Of a stretch of 64,000 nucleotides of DNA, positions 25,684 to 34,497 are shown piece by piece. The DNA comes from Spirosoma taeanense (lineage in GTDB: Bacteria > Bacteroidota > Bacteroidia > Cytophagales > Spirosomataceae): NCBI RefSeq assembly GCF_013127955.1, contig NZ_CP053435.1, positions 3,881,001-3,945,000 of the forward strand. The letters run 5' to 3'. The translations under genes were made by a program, and so were the position numbers. The stretch's first letter is position 1; each line of letters opens with the position of its first letter. A model generated the notes under the pieces. That model made no database searches. It was given only the letters and a program-made list of their open reading frames with translations, and had not been told where the DNA came from.

Positions 25684-25715
25684 AAAACAGCGCACCCTCA
25701 AGGGTGCGCTGTTTT
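25684..25715. terminator. Rho-independent terminator after the DUF885 gene
   Basis: AAAACAGCGCACCCT and AGGGTGCGCTGTTTT form a perfect 15-bp stem around CA, with a T run on either strand. Confidence 0.85.
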
Positions 25716-25719
25716 AGTT

Positions 25720-25962
25720 AAATCCCGGAACGTAACGCGTTTATCCAGAGTGGCAACCAGTTTTCCATCAACCTCGACGTAGGGATAGATAAAGTAGTTG
25801 AGTGGTTATTGTTAGTCCAGTGATGCGCTGAAACAAACTATCGTGCGGCATGGGCAGCCAAAGGTCTACGTGCCTGGCTCCGGCCGGAATGCCGTTAACA
25901 GCACTCTGGTAGGTGAACTGCACTGTTCGTTCGGGGGCCGGACGCCAGCTGTTGCCATCGGC
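25720..25962 (-). pseudogene. Remnant of a transglutaminase-like gene
   Basis: Minus-strand reading: ADGNSWRPAPERTVQFTYQ, AVNGIPAGARHVDLWLPMPHDS and FQRITGL in one frame, then, after a shift, YFIYPYVEVDGKLVATLDKR and VTF. This resembles the N-terminal strand domain preceding transglutaminase cores in Bacteroidota (RxVxFxYxxxVxxxPAGARxVDLWxPLP). The catalytic core is absent. The rest of the gap to 26122 also holds stops in all frames. Confidence 0.42.
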
Positions 25963-26122
25963 CTAACGTAAAAACTCATGCCCTTACCAGCCACACTGCC
26001 AGATACCCTGTACCACCTGCTCTGATTGTCATTTGCATTTGCATCTGACGCTAAAAGCTGGCTATACTACCGATGGCTCCCTAAGGACTGGGATGGACTA
26101 AGATCGTATTAATTTCAATTGG

Positions 26123-27682
26123 CTACCGGCTAACCTCGCGGAAATCGAGTTGCTGAATCAGGGCGGGGTTCTCCGGTGTGAGCGTAAAGAATACGTCGAT
26201 ATTCGCTTTTTCGCCTTCCAGCAGAAAATGACCGCGCAGCTGATTTTCGGGGATTAACTCACCGACGCGCTGAATTTTACCGGCTTTGGCATACAAATCC
26301 TGCACCGTTTTCCGACGCAGGGCTACCGACTTATCGGGGAAGAAATTTTCGGCGAAGATACCGCTGGCTTCAGCGTTCGTCCAGTCGGGCAAGAGCTTCA
26401 CCAGTTCGGCTTTGCGCTGCGCCAGAATAGATGATACCGGCAGTTGGCGGGGCTGGAGCTTGCCGATGGCAACCAGCGTATCGAGCACGGCCGAATTTAC
26501 CGATCCCAGACCGGCATACGTCAGATTGCCATACGCAATTACGCCGATGCCGTAGTCAGGCAGGATGCGCCACTGGCTGCCAAAACCGGGCAAACCACCG
26601 CTATGCCCGACGCTAACGCGTCCGGTGCAGCTATGACTCCAGCCGAGGCCGTAGCCATAGCCACTCGTTACGGGGCAGATCTGCCCCGCCGAATTCCGGG
26701 CCTGCGCAGCCATACCCGAAAATACCCAGGGCTGCTGCATCTCGCGCACCGAACTACGCTTCACAGGGCCGTTGTCGGCTTCATTGCGGGGTGGCCAGGC
26801 CGCCAGATGCAGGGCTACGTACTTGCTGAAATCCTCAATGGACGTAATTAGTCCACCCATCGCGCCGTATGAACCGTCGTGCAGCAGGGGTTCCTCCAGC
26901 CACTGCCCCTCCTGCCAGCGATAGCCATGTGCCAATTGACTGGCTGGTACGCGCGTGTATTCCCACTGCGTATCGTTCATGCCCAGCGGTTTCAGAATCG
27001 CGTCGGTGATGTATTGCTGATAGGGTTTACCCGACACGACCGTGATGATACGTCCCAGCATGGCGAAACCAAGGTTACTGTATTCATAAGCCACGGCGGG
27101 CGCGTTGGCGTTCGAGATTCCTCCTTTAATGAGCGCCAGCAGATCCGCGTCGGAGTCGGCCAGCTGCCGGTCGCCCCAAGGATTGTCCTCCGGGAAACCC
27201 GCCGAGTGCGTCATCAGGTTACGGATCGTTAGGCGGGGCGCATCGGCCGTGAGGTATTTATGCGTTTTCAGTTCCGGAATGTATAGCTCGGCGGGGTCGT
27301 CGAGCCGGAGTTTACCTTCGTCGCGCAGCTTCAAAATAGCCATCGTCGTTACGCTCTTGCTCATGGAGGCAATCCGGAACAGCGATTTAGGCGTTGCGGC
27401 AGTTTTGTTCGCTACGTCGGTATAGCCCGTCCCGCCCGAATAAACCAGCTTTCCATCGACGACAATCCCGAACGCGAGGCCCGGATAGTGATGCTGCTCA
27501 GCCCGGTCGCGGTACAGTTTCTCGACAATCGGGAAAGCGGCTTCCAGCTTTTTCAGTCGGTCGGCATCCGCAAAGGTGGGCGGCTGGTAAGTCGTTACGT
27601 GGGCAACCGGAGCCGGTTTAGTTGACGATTGAGCGCAGGCGGAGTAGGCAGCGAACAGACAGGCGATAAACAGAGGTTTCAT
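26123..27682 (-). CDS. Serine hydrolase, class C beta-lactamase fold, exported
   Basis: 519 residues from ATG 27682 (MKPLFIACLFAAYSACAQ signal peptide); the upstream 32 codons are rejected. Motifs are SMSK (SxxK nucleophile, in FRIASMSKSVTTMAI), YSN (YEYSNLGFAMLGR) and HSG (VGHSGGLPGF) in the KTG position, as in esterase/D-peptidase members of this fold. A C-terminal extension of about 120 residues follows. Likely hydrolyses esters or peptides in the periplasm; classical beta-lactamase activity is not implied. Confidence 0.9.
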   Translation of the reverse strand: MKPLFIACLFAAYSACAQSSTKPAPVAHVTTYQPPTFADADRLKKLEAAFPIVEKLYRDRAEQHHYPGLAFGIVVDGKLVYSGGTGYTDVANKTAATPKSLFRIASMSKSVTTMAILKLRDEGKLRLDDPAELYIPELKTHKYLTADAPRLTIRNLMTHSAGFPEDNPWGDRQLADSDADLLALIKGGISNANAPAVAYEYSNLGFAMLGRIITVVSGKPYQQYITDAILKPLGMNDTQWEYTRVPASQLAHGYRWQEGQWLEEPLLHDGSYGAMGGLITSIEDFSKYVALHLAAWPPRNEADNGPVKRSSVREMQQPWVFSGMAAQARNSAGQICPVTSGYGYGLGWSHSCTGRVSVGHSGGLPGFGSQWRILPDYGIGVIAYGNLTYAGLGSVNSAVLDTLVAIGKLQPRQLPVSSILAQRKAELVKLLPDWTNAEASGIFAENFFPDKSVALRRKTVQDLYAKAGKIQRVGELIPENQLRGHFLLEGEKANIDVFFTLTPENPALIQQLDFREVSR

Positions 27683-27961
27683 AGGGTTAATGAAGCAAAT
27701 ACCGGTTGCAGGATGTAGTTCAGCCTGCAACTTAAGAAATAAGCGAATCAAACGGTCAGCCGGTTCTGCTTTCCTCATGCGCTCTCAAGCCCTTAGCTAT
27801 CAACGTAAAACCGTCCTGTTGCGCCGTTGAGTAATCCGTTGGCTCGTTGCCCGCAGGCTAACCGCCCGAACCAGCTTCTTTGTACCAGTGTTGGTCTTTT
27901 CAGGCAATCTGCTGTATTCGGGCAGTTGCCTGAACTCAATCGCTCCGCTCAAACCAACGCT

Positions 27962-29032
27962 ATGTCGATTCTTTTTTCGCCCCTCACCCTCCGCCGTATA
28001 CAGCTCAAAAACCGGATTGTCGTATCGCCCATGTGTCAGTATTCCAGTCAGGATGGTTTCGCCAACGACTGGCATCTGGTGCATCTGGGCAGCCGGGCCG
28101 TGGGTGGCGCGGGCCTGGTCATTACCGAAGCTACGGCCGTATCGCCGGAGGGCCGCATTACGCCCGACGATCTAGGTATCTGGTCCGACGAACACATTCC
28201 CGGTCTGCAACGGATTACGCAGTTCATACGGGCGAGCAGCTCGGTAGCGGGTATTCAGCTGGCGCACGCGGGCCGCAAAGCCAGCCACCGACGCCCCTGG
28301 GACGGCGGCACAGCCATTGCCCCGACCGAAGAGCGCGGCTGGCAGACCGTAGCGCCCAGCGCCCTGCCCTTTCTGGAAACGGAACCCGTCCCGACGGCCC
28401 TAACCTCCGACGGCCTTGAGAAGGTTCTGGCCGATTTTCAGGCCGCGGCTATCCGGTCGCGGGAAGCGGGCTTTCAGGTAATCGAGATTCACGCGGCTCA
28501 CGGGTATCTGCTGCATGAGTTTCTGTCGCCCCTCAGCAACCACCGTACCGACGCATACGGCGGCTCCTTTGATAACCGTATCCGGTTATTGCTTGAAGTC
28601 ATTGAGCGCGTACAAACCGTCTGGCCCGCCGATCTGCCGCTGTTTGTGCGCATTTCGGCAACCGACTGGACCGAGGGCGGCTGGACGGCCGATGATTCGG
28701 TGGCCCTGGCCGCTGTTCTGAAAACCAAACGGGTTGATGTGGTAGACTGCTCAACGGGCGGCAACGTGCCCCGCGCGACGATTCCGGTTGGTCCCGGTTA
28801 TCAGGTAAGTTTTGCTGAGCGAATCAAACAGGAAACCGGTATGCCAACCGCTGCGGTCGGAATCATTACCTCCGCCGAACAGGCCGAGTCAATCCTGGCC
28901 AACGGACAGGCCGATCTGATCCTGCTGGCCCGCGAGTTTCTGCGCGACCCTTATTTTCCGCTCCACGCGGCTCACCAACTGGGCGATGACCTGGCCTGGC
29001 CCGTGCAGTATGAACGCGCCAAACCCCGATAA
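27962..29032 (+). CDS. Old yellow enzyme family NADH:flavin oxidoreductase (YqjM/NamA-like)
   Basis: 356 residues from ATG 27962 (MSILFSPLTLRRIQLKNRIVV); the 45 earlier codons are rejected. Motifs of the thermophilic-like OYE class: VSPMCQYSS (with the redox-tuning cysteine), GGAGLVITEATAVSPEGR, IQLAHAGRKAS, VIEIHAAHGYLLHEFLSP, SNHRTDAYGGSFDNR and the phosphate-binding VGIITSAEQAESIL plus LLAREFLRDPYFPL. FMN-dependent reduction of activated alkenes such as enones; cytosolic. Stands alone. Confidence 0.92.
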   Translation: MSILFSPLTLRRIQLKNRIVVSPMCQYSSQDGFANDWHLVHLGSRAVGGAGLVITEATAVSPEGRITPDDLGIWSDEHIPGLQRITQFIRASSSVAGIQLAHAGRKASHRRPWDGGTAIAPTEERGWQTVAPSALPFLETEPVPTALTSDGLEKVLADFQAAAIRSREAGFQVIEIHAAHGYLLHEFLSPLSNHRTDAYGGSFDNRIRLLLEVIERVQTVWPADLPLFVRISATDWTEGGWTADDSVALAAVLKTKRVDVVDCSTGGNVPRATIPVGPGYQVSFAERIKQETGMPTAAVGIITSAEQAESILANGQADLILLAREFLRDPYFPLHAAHQLGDDLAWPVQYERAKPR

Positions 29033-29064
29033 ACGCGGCCAATCCGATGGTAGCGGTCCGTTAT

Positions 29065-29277
29065 TCATTTTTTGTTGTGTACGTATTCCAGAATGTCGCC
29101 TGGCTGGCAGTCTAATGCCTTACAAATTGCGTCCAGGGTGCTAAAACGAATTGCTTTCGCCTTACCTGTCTTTAAGATAGAAAGGTTGGATAATGTCAAA
29201 TCAACTCTTTCAGAAAGTTCATTCAGAGAAATTTTTCGTTTTGCCATCATTACGTCCAAGTTTACAATGATTGGCAT
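29065..29277 (-). CDS. XRE-family (Cro/CI) transcriptional regulator
   Basis: A 70-residue helix-turn-helix protein: MMAKRKISLNELSERVDLTLSNLSILKTGKAKAIRFSTLDAICKALDCQPGDILEY. This compact YozG-like type is usually paired with a DUF2975 membrane protein, as here (three bases after the DUF2975 stop, same strand). It probably regulates its own operon; targets are not visible. Confidence 0.9.
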   Translation of the reverse strand: MPIIVNLDVMMAKRKISLNELSERVDLTLSNLSILKTGKAKAIRFSTLDAICKALDCQPGDILEYVHNKK

Positions 29278-29280
29278 AGC

Positions 29281-29760
29281 TTAAATTGTTAAGTCATTTT
29301 CAGATTTCATATCGATAGCGTTCTGCAGGATTTTTTCAAATATTGCCGCAGCAGTTGCAACTACGATAGAAACAAAAGTAGTTACGATACACATGGCAAG
29401 AAAACCCGCCGGGTCATCCTCTTTATCATGGAATATCCTTATGTAGAGTCCTGCCATGACAATAAAACCGCTTAATACGATTGCACAATACTTTATGCTC
29501 TTTAAAGAGCCAATAGAGTCTGATGAGAATACTTTATTGTGCCCGATGTACCCAAGTAATCTGAACGCCTTGTACAGCGCAACAAAAAAAGCAATTGATG
29601 CTGCGTATCCATACAGGATGAACGGGTCAGCGTAAATGCTGAGTATATCTAAATCTTTAGCCCTCCCCTCGGTTAAGGGAAGCCGAATCATAATGACAAG
29701 TGCCACAATACCGATCAGCACGATGACGGCCTGAAGAAATACTATTGAAATTCGTTTCAT
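29281..29760 (-). CDS. DUF2975 membrane protein
   Basis: 159 residues with four predicted membrane helices: VFLQAVIVLIGIVALVIMI, PFILYGYAASIAFFVALY, YCAIVLSGFIVMAGLYI, and MCIVTTFVSIVVATAAAI. The loop DSIGSLKSIKYCAI is typical of DUF2975. First gene of the operon with the XRE regulator. The function of such pairs is not established. Confidence 0.87.
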   Translation of the reverse strand: MKRISIVFLQAVIVLIGIVALVIMIRLPLTEGRAKDLDILSIYADPFILYGYAASIAFFVALYKAFRLLGYIGHNKVFSSDSIGSLKSIKYCAIVLSGFIVMAGLYIRIFHDKEDDPAGFLAMCIVTTFVSIVVATAAAIFEKILQNAIDMKSENDLTI

Positions 29761-30067
29761 GATGATTTTCGGAATTTTAATTGCACTGCATAGATAATAA
29801 AAAATTATTGATAAACAATAAATATTTAGCGCTTTCTACAGACTTTTTAAAATAGATGCCTCTTATCGTATAAAGGAATTTACAAATTCTGAATTCGAAT
29901 TATCAAACTATTAGGATTAGTTGGGGTTCGTCCGTTACAATGACCGCTAACGGGTTCCTTCGGCATGGCTTCTTCTAAAACACCCCCAGGTTGGTTAAAC
30001 CCCCACGGCGTATCTGAGTTTATACTACCACCTTCATTCACTTCACCCATTCGCGTCCATTCAGAAT
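29761..30067. other. Intergenic region between divergent genes
   Basis: Holds the upstream regions of the DUF2975 and DUF4403 genes. An AT-rich stretch at about 29790-29880 is the likely promoter area. No gene or clear repeat was seen. Confidence 0.4.
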
Positions 30068-31456
30068 ATGAGCATACGAAGTTTACTCTATCTAATCTTT
30101 TGCGGAGCCTGCATGCTCCTGCTGATTCAGTGTAAGAAAATAGATTCGGAGGCTCCCAAAGCAGAAGGATTCGATCCGCCAATTGCTCCTACTCCATCAT
30201 ACCTGGCTGGCACCCTTACGTTCCCCCTTAGCGAACTGCAAGCCAAGATCAACGAAACGCTGGATCCGGTCCTGGTTGGCAAAAAGTCGCAGAAAGGGCT
30301 TCGGGTATCGTTTTTTCCGTTCAGTGTTATCCGTTCGGGACCAGTCGAAATTCAGTATTCCAACCAGCAGATTCAGTTTTCGGCTCCCCTGCAGGTGCAG
30401 CTCCGCAGACCGCTGAGTTCAAAAAAAGACACAATCTCGGACAGTCCCTTTTGCGAACTGCAGGTCAATTTTATGAGCCCGCTCACGCTCACCTCCGAGT
30501 GGCGGATGAAAAGCCATGTCCATTTTGACAACTATAAATGGATCACCAAACCGAAGCTCAATATTCTGGGCATAAAAATTTCGCTGGTCAACTTCGCGCA
30601 GAAAATTCTGGATAAACACCAGACCGACATCGAAACCGCCATTGATACGGCTATCTACAAAGAACTGCGGCTCGATGAACTGGTACGTCCCATCTGGCGG
30701 GATTTGCAAAAGCCGTTGCGGATTGATAAGCAGTATGGCCTCTGGCTCATACCAAAACCGGTTCGCGTGGCTGCCAGCCCGATCAGTGGCGACAATACCC
30801 ACATAACCACTCCCCTGCTCATTACGTTTAACACGGAAACCAAACTAAGCCCTGAGGAGCCCGACTACCCTGTTACGCCCCTGCCACGGTTAGAAAAACG
30901 CGAACAGATTCCTGAGCAGGCGGATCTGCATCTATTGAGTTCTATTCCCTACGCTGACATCAACCGGATGCTGGACCGCACACTGCAGAACAAGCAGATT
31001 AAGGTAGCGCTGGGCACCCTGCACGTCAACAAAGCATCCGTCTATGGCGCCCAGAACTCGATTATCGTTAAAACGGAAGTCAGCGGACTGATCGACGGAA
31101 CGCTTTACCTGCGCGGGCGGCCCATGTTCGACACGACAACCAACACTCTACGGGTAAGCAATCTGGGATTTGTGAAGCAAACAGAAGAATCCCTGCCCAA
31201 AACCGTTGGTACGGATTGGCACGAAGGTCTCAGCAGCCTGCTGGAGGGACTGCTGAAAATATCCCTGGGTGATGACTTTGCCCAGTTGCCGCAGAAAATA
31301 GATAAGGCGTTTGAAGGAAGTAAAGCCGGCAAAAAGACTGATCTTGGCATCAGAACCTTTCGGTTTGTCCCCCAGAAAATTGCGGTTCGGCCAGATGGTC
31401 TTCAGGTCCTGATCAAAGTAGAATCGAAAATAGCTGTGCAGGTAAAGAATCTATAG
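30068..31456 (+). CDS. DUF4403 family lipoprotein
   Basis: 462 residues with a lipoprotein signal (MSIRSLLYLIFCGACMLLLIQC, lipidated cysteine about residue 22). The body matches DUF4403: the LAGTLTFPLSELQAKINETL opening, the IWRDLQKPLRIDKQYGLWLIPKPVRVAASP block and the second half starting at IPYADINRMLDRTLQNKQI. Two similar lipid-binding-like halves are usual in the family. Envelope-located; function unknown. Confidence 0.88.
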   Translation: MSIRSLLYLIFCGACMLLLIQCKKIDSEAPKAEGFDPPIAPTPSYLAGTLTFPLSELQAKINETLDPVLVGKKSQKGLRVSFFPFSVIRSGPVEIQYSNQQIQFSAPLQVQLRRPLSSKKDTISDSPFCELQVNFMSPLTLTSEWRMKSHVHFDNYKWITKPKLNILGIKISLVNFAQKILDKHQTDIETAIDTAIYKELRLDELVRPIWRDLQKPLRIDKQYGLWLIPKPVRVAASPISGDNTHITTPLLITFNTETKLSPEEPDYPVTPLPRLEKREQIPEQADLHLLSSIPYADINRMLDRTLQNKQIKVALGTLHVNKASVYGAQNSIIVKTEVSGLIDGTLYLRGRPMFDTTTNTLRVSNLGFVKQTEESLPKTVGTDWHEGLSSLLEGLLKISLGDDFAQLPQKIDKAFEGSKAGKKTDLGIRTFRFVPQKIAVRPDGLQVLIKVESKIAVQVKNL

Positions 31457-31513
31457 CACTGCAGCCGAGGCCCACAAAAAAATTTCACCTATTGAAACTT
31501 TGCCGCTCAATTA

Positions 31514-31527
31514 AATGTATATACATT
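31514..31527. promoter_or_regulatory. 14-bp perfect palindrome upstream of yceI
   Basis: AATGTATATACATT, 45 bases upstream of the YceI start, in an AT-rich leader. Size and symmetry fit a winged-helix (MarR-type) operator. No regulator gene is adjacent. Confidence 0.42.
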
Positions 31528-31571
31528 AAATACCTATACACGATATTTAAAAGCTAAATTTTCAACCTCTC

Positions 31572-32120
31572 ATGGACGCATCAACCATTACCAACACCGT
31601 CTGGACTATTGACCCAATGCACTCAGAAGTCCAGTTTAAAGTGAAGCACCTGATGGTCTCCACCGTAACAGGCTCATTCAGCCAATTCGAAGGTCAGGTA
31701 GAAATGCCGGACGACAATTTCGAAGCGGCTACTATTACTTTCTCGGCTGACATTGACAGCATCAGCACTGGCAATGCGCAGCGCGATGAGCACCTGAAGT
31801 CTTCTGATTTTTTCGACGCCGAGCAGTTTCCCAAGCTGACCTTTGCCTCAACCCAGTTTAAGAAAACCGGCGAAGACACCTATGAACTCGCTGGCGACCT
31901 GAGTCTGCACGGCGTAACGAAGCCTGTCATCCTTAAAGCTGAATACGGCGGACAGATGCAGGATTTTTACGGCCAGACGAAGGCTGGTTTTGAGGTTTCG
32001 GGAACGATCAAGCGTAAAGAGTTTGGTCTGACCTGGGATGGCGTTACCGAAGCTGGTGGCGTAGTCGTTAGCGACGACGTCCGGTTAGTGATGAATATTC
32101 AATTGACCAAGCAGGCGTAA
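31572..32120 (+). CDS. YceI-family protein (cytosolic form)
   Basis: 182 residues without a signal peptide. YceI lipocalin-like barrel: TVWTIDPMHSEVQFKVKHLMVSTVTGSF, ADIDSISTGNAQRDEHLKSSDFFDAEQFP, GDLSLHGVTKPV, RKEFGLTW. Members bind polyisoprenoid-type lipids. A second YceI at 55568 is exported. A palindrome upstream may control it, and a strong terminator follows. Confidence 0.92.
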   Translation: MDASTITNTVWTIDPMHSEVQFKVKHLMVSTVTGSFSQFEGQVEMPDDNFEAATITFSADIDSISTGNAQRDEHLKSSDFFDAEQFPKLTFASTQFKKTGEDTYELAGDLSLHGVTKPVILKAEYGGQMQDFYGQTKAGFEVSGTIKRKEFGLTWDGVTEAGGVVVSDDVRLVMNIQLTKQA

Positions 32121-32142
32121 TTCTTTATAAACGACACTGGTT

Positions 32143-32183
32143 AAACCGCCCTGGGGAGAGAAGTCTCCCCAGGGCGGTTTTTT
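32143..32183 (+). terminator. Rho-independent terminator after yceI
   Basis: AAACCGCCCTGGGGAGA pairs perfectly with TCTCCCCAGGGCGGTTT across GAAG, followed by more T. Confidence 0.88.
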
Positions 32184-32359
32184 GTTTAAGCCCAACCGCA
32201 TATTGACCGTTCAATAATTCATCCGGCCTCTGATCACGTATCCGGCAAATTGGTTAAAAAGGATAGAATATATTTACTAACCAGCTCATTATTAGCTAGT
32301 TTACAAGTAACCTGATAGAGCTGAGTATTGTCTTATCCCTTCCTTAACCATGTCAGGTA

Positions 32360-33763
32360 ATGAACAAACCACTTAAAGGCAATCAGGCCATCGTGATTGG
32401 TAGTAGTATGGCGGGATTAATTACCGCCCGTGTGTTAGCCGACCATTTCAGACAGGTGATACTGCTTGAGAAAGACGAGACAGATGATGAACCGAAACCC
32501 CGCAAAGGCGTACCCCAGGGTCACCACCTGCATGGGTTACTGGCGCAGGGACGCACCCTTCTGGAAACGTTTTATCCGGGTCTTGGCGACGAACTGATTG
32601 CCGATGGAGCCATAACCGGCGATATGGGCGAAAGCATGCGCTGGTATCATTTTGGCGGTTATAAAAAGAAGTTCTCCAGCGGACTAAAGGGTCTTTTGAT
32701 GAGCCGCCCGCTATTGGAAATCCACGTTCGTCGGCGCACCGTACAACTGCCCAACGTTACGCTGCGTATGGGCTGCCAGGTACGGGAACTGATGACCGAC
32801 GTTACGGGTCAGCGCGTTACGGGGGTCCGGCTTGAAACATTGGGTCAGGAAGTTATCCGGCGCGAAAGTCTGGAGGCCGATCTGATCGTTGATGCCAGTG
32901 GCCGGGGGTCGGCTTCCCTGCGCTGGCTGACCGCTCTGGGCTATCATAAACCACCGGAAGAAGAGGTAAAGATTGGCCTCAGCTACGCTACCCGTCTATA
33001 CCGGCGGGAAGTTGACCCGCTGGGCCAAGTCGAGTTAATCATGGTAGCTCCCGAACCACCACACGACAAGCGGGGCTGCTTCGCCTTCCCGATTGAAGAC
33101 AATCGCTGGATTGTCACCATGTCTGGTATACTGCATGAAAGTTGCCCGAAAGACCCGGACGCCTTTCTCGATTTTACCAAAAGCCTTTGTGCGCCCGACA
33201 TTTATGAGTTACTCCAGACCAGCGAGCCCCTATCCGACATTGTTCTTTATAAATTTCCGTGTAGCCTTCGTCGGCATTATGAACAGCTCAAGGCATTTCC
33301 GGATCGTTACCTGGTTGTGGGCGACGCTGTCTGCAGCTTTAATCCAATCTTTGGGCAGGGCATGACGTCGGCGGTTCTGCAGGCCCAGACGCTCGATCGT
33401 TGCCTGCAGAATAGTAAAACGCTGGATGGCCTGTGGAAACCATACTTTAAAGCAATCGCCAAAGTGGTAGACAGTCCCTGGCAAGCCGCCACGGGCGAAG
33501 ATTTTCGGTATCCCGAGGCCGAGGGGCAGCGGCCACCCGGCTTTGAACTGCTGAACCGCTATACCGAAGCCGTCCACCGTGCTACGCAGCGGGATACTGT
33601 CGTTTATAAAGCGTTTCTGGAGGTAATGAACCTGATGCGCCCACCCCAGTCGCTGATGCGACCAACTATTTTCTGGCGGGTCATGAAAGATAAAATGCTG
33701 CACCAGCGGCAGTCAAAAAATCGCCGGGAAGGCATAGCTGAAACGGTTAGCGCACCGGCCTGA
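32360..33763 (+). CDS. FAD-dependent monooxygenase/reductase of the PHBH fold
   Basis: 467 residues. N-terminal Rossmann motif AIVIGSSMAGLITARVLAD (GxSMAG in place of GxGxxG), middle DLIVDASGRGSAS (DG motif region) and the ribityl-binding VVGDAVCSFNPIFGQGMTSA. Resembles FAD-binding monooxygenases and geranylgeranyl-reductase-like proteins. The substrate is not evident and no biosynthetic neighbours are present. Probably cytosolic. Confidence 0.85.
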   Translation: MNKPLKGNQAIVIGSSMAGLITARVLADHFRQVILLEKDETDDEPKPRKGVPQGHHLHGLLAQGRTLLETFYPGLGDELIADGAITGDMGESMRWYHFGGYKKKFSSGLKGLLMSRPLLEIHVRRRTVQLPNVTLRMGCQVRELMTDVTGQRVTGVRLETLGQEVIRRESLEADLIVDASGRGSASLRWLTALGYHKPPEEEVKIGLSYATRLYRREVDPLGQVELIMVAPEPPHDKRGCFAFPIEDNRWIVTMSGILHESCPKDPDAFLDFTKSLCAPDIYELLQTSEPLSDIVLYKFPCSLRRHYEQLKAFPDRYLVVGDAVCSFNPIFGQGMTSAVLQAQTLDRCLQNSKTLDGLWKPYFKAIAKVVDSPWQAATGEDFRYPEAEGQRPPGFELLNRYTEAVHRATQRDTVVYKAFLEVMNLMRPPQSLMRPTIFWRVMKDKMLHQRQSKNRREGIAETVSAPA

Positions 33764-33955
33764 GCAGTCAGCATAAAAGTCTGGCACGATGGGCAAAGAC
33801 AGCCGCCGGAGACCGGCCCGTAGCGTATTGTTCTGCCTGATAGCTCACTTACCGACAGGCTTCAGAACCGGGAGACCCGCCGGCAAGTGAACTTGCGTCC
33901 CTGAAATAGACGTTATCAAACCGACAAACCATGGTCTGGCAACCTTATCTCTCCT

Positions 33956-34477
33956 ATGGACGATCGCAAATTTCCTATTGGGCCCCTGGCAATCCAGGAT
34001 AACTATTCTCCCGACGAGCTGGTGCATTTCATTGCTGTGCTGGAAAACAGCCCGGCCCTATACCGCCAGGCAGTCGAAAACCTTTCGCCCGCCGAACTGG
34101 GCCGGACCTACCGCGAAGGCAGCTGGACCGTTCAGCAGCTAGTGCATCACGTAAGCGACATCCAGCTGCTGCATTACCTCCGCATGAAAAAAGCGCTGAC
34201 CGAGCCGGACTATAAAGAACTGACCCTGATCAACATGGATGGCTGGGCCGCTACGGCCGACGCAACCACCGCGCCGATTACGGACTCGCTGATGCAGTTT
34301 GAAGGCATTACCCGACGGTATGTATATCTGGCCCGCTCGCTCGATGACGAGCAGCTGGCTCTTGCCTATTACCACCCGGTACGTCAGTTCACAATTAATC
34401 AGGGGCAGGCTCTCGCCATGTCGGCCTGGCATGTACAGCACCATCTTGCCCATATTCACCTGGCTTTGGCAGAGTAG
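33956..34477 (+). CDS. DinB-fold YfiT-like metal-dependent hydrolase / bacillithiol transferase type
   Basis: 173 residues. Opens with RKFPIGPLAIQDNYSPDEL as in YfiT-like proteins. Three metal-ligand histidines of the DinB fold are visible in LVHHVSDIQ (about residue 63) and HVQHHLAHIHLAL (about 160). Related YfiT/BstA proteins are metal enzymes of thiol transfer or hydrolysis; Bacteroidota members are not well characterised. Convergent with the GH43 gene. Confidence 0.85.
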   Translation: MDDRKFPIGPLAIQDNYSPDELVHFIAVLENSPALYRQAVENLSPAELGRTYREGSWTVQQLVHHVSDIQLLHYLRMKKALTEPDYKELTLINMDGWAATADATTAPITDSLMQFEGITRRYVYLARSLDDEQLALAYYHPVRQFTINQGQALAMSAWHVQHHLAHIHLALAE

Positions 34478-34497
34478 CCAACGGGCTAGTCTCCGTC

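Noticed and set aside
29880-30182. 100-codon minus-strand ORF upstream of the DUF4403 gene
   Set aside because: Runs into the DUF4403 start and has no domain or plausible start; treated as non-coding.
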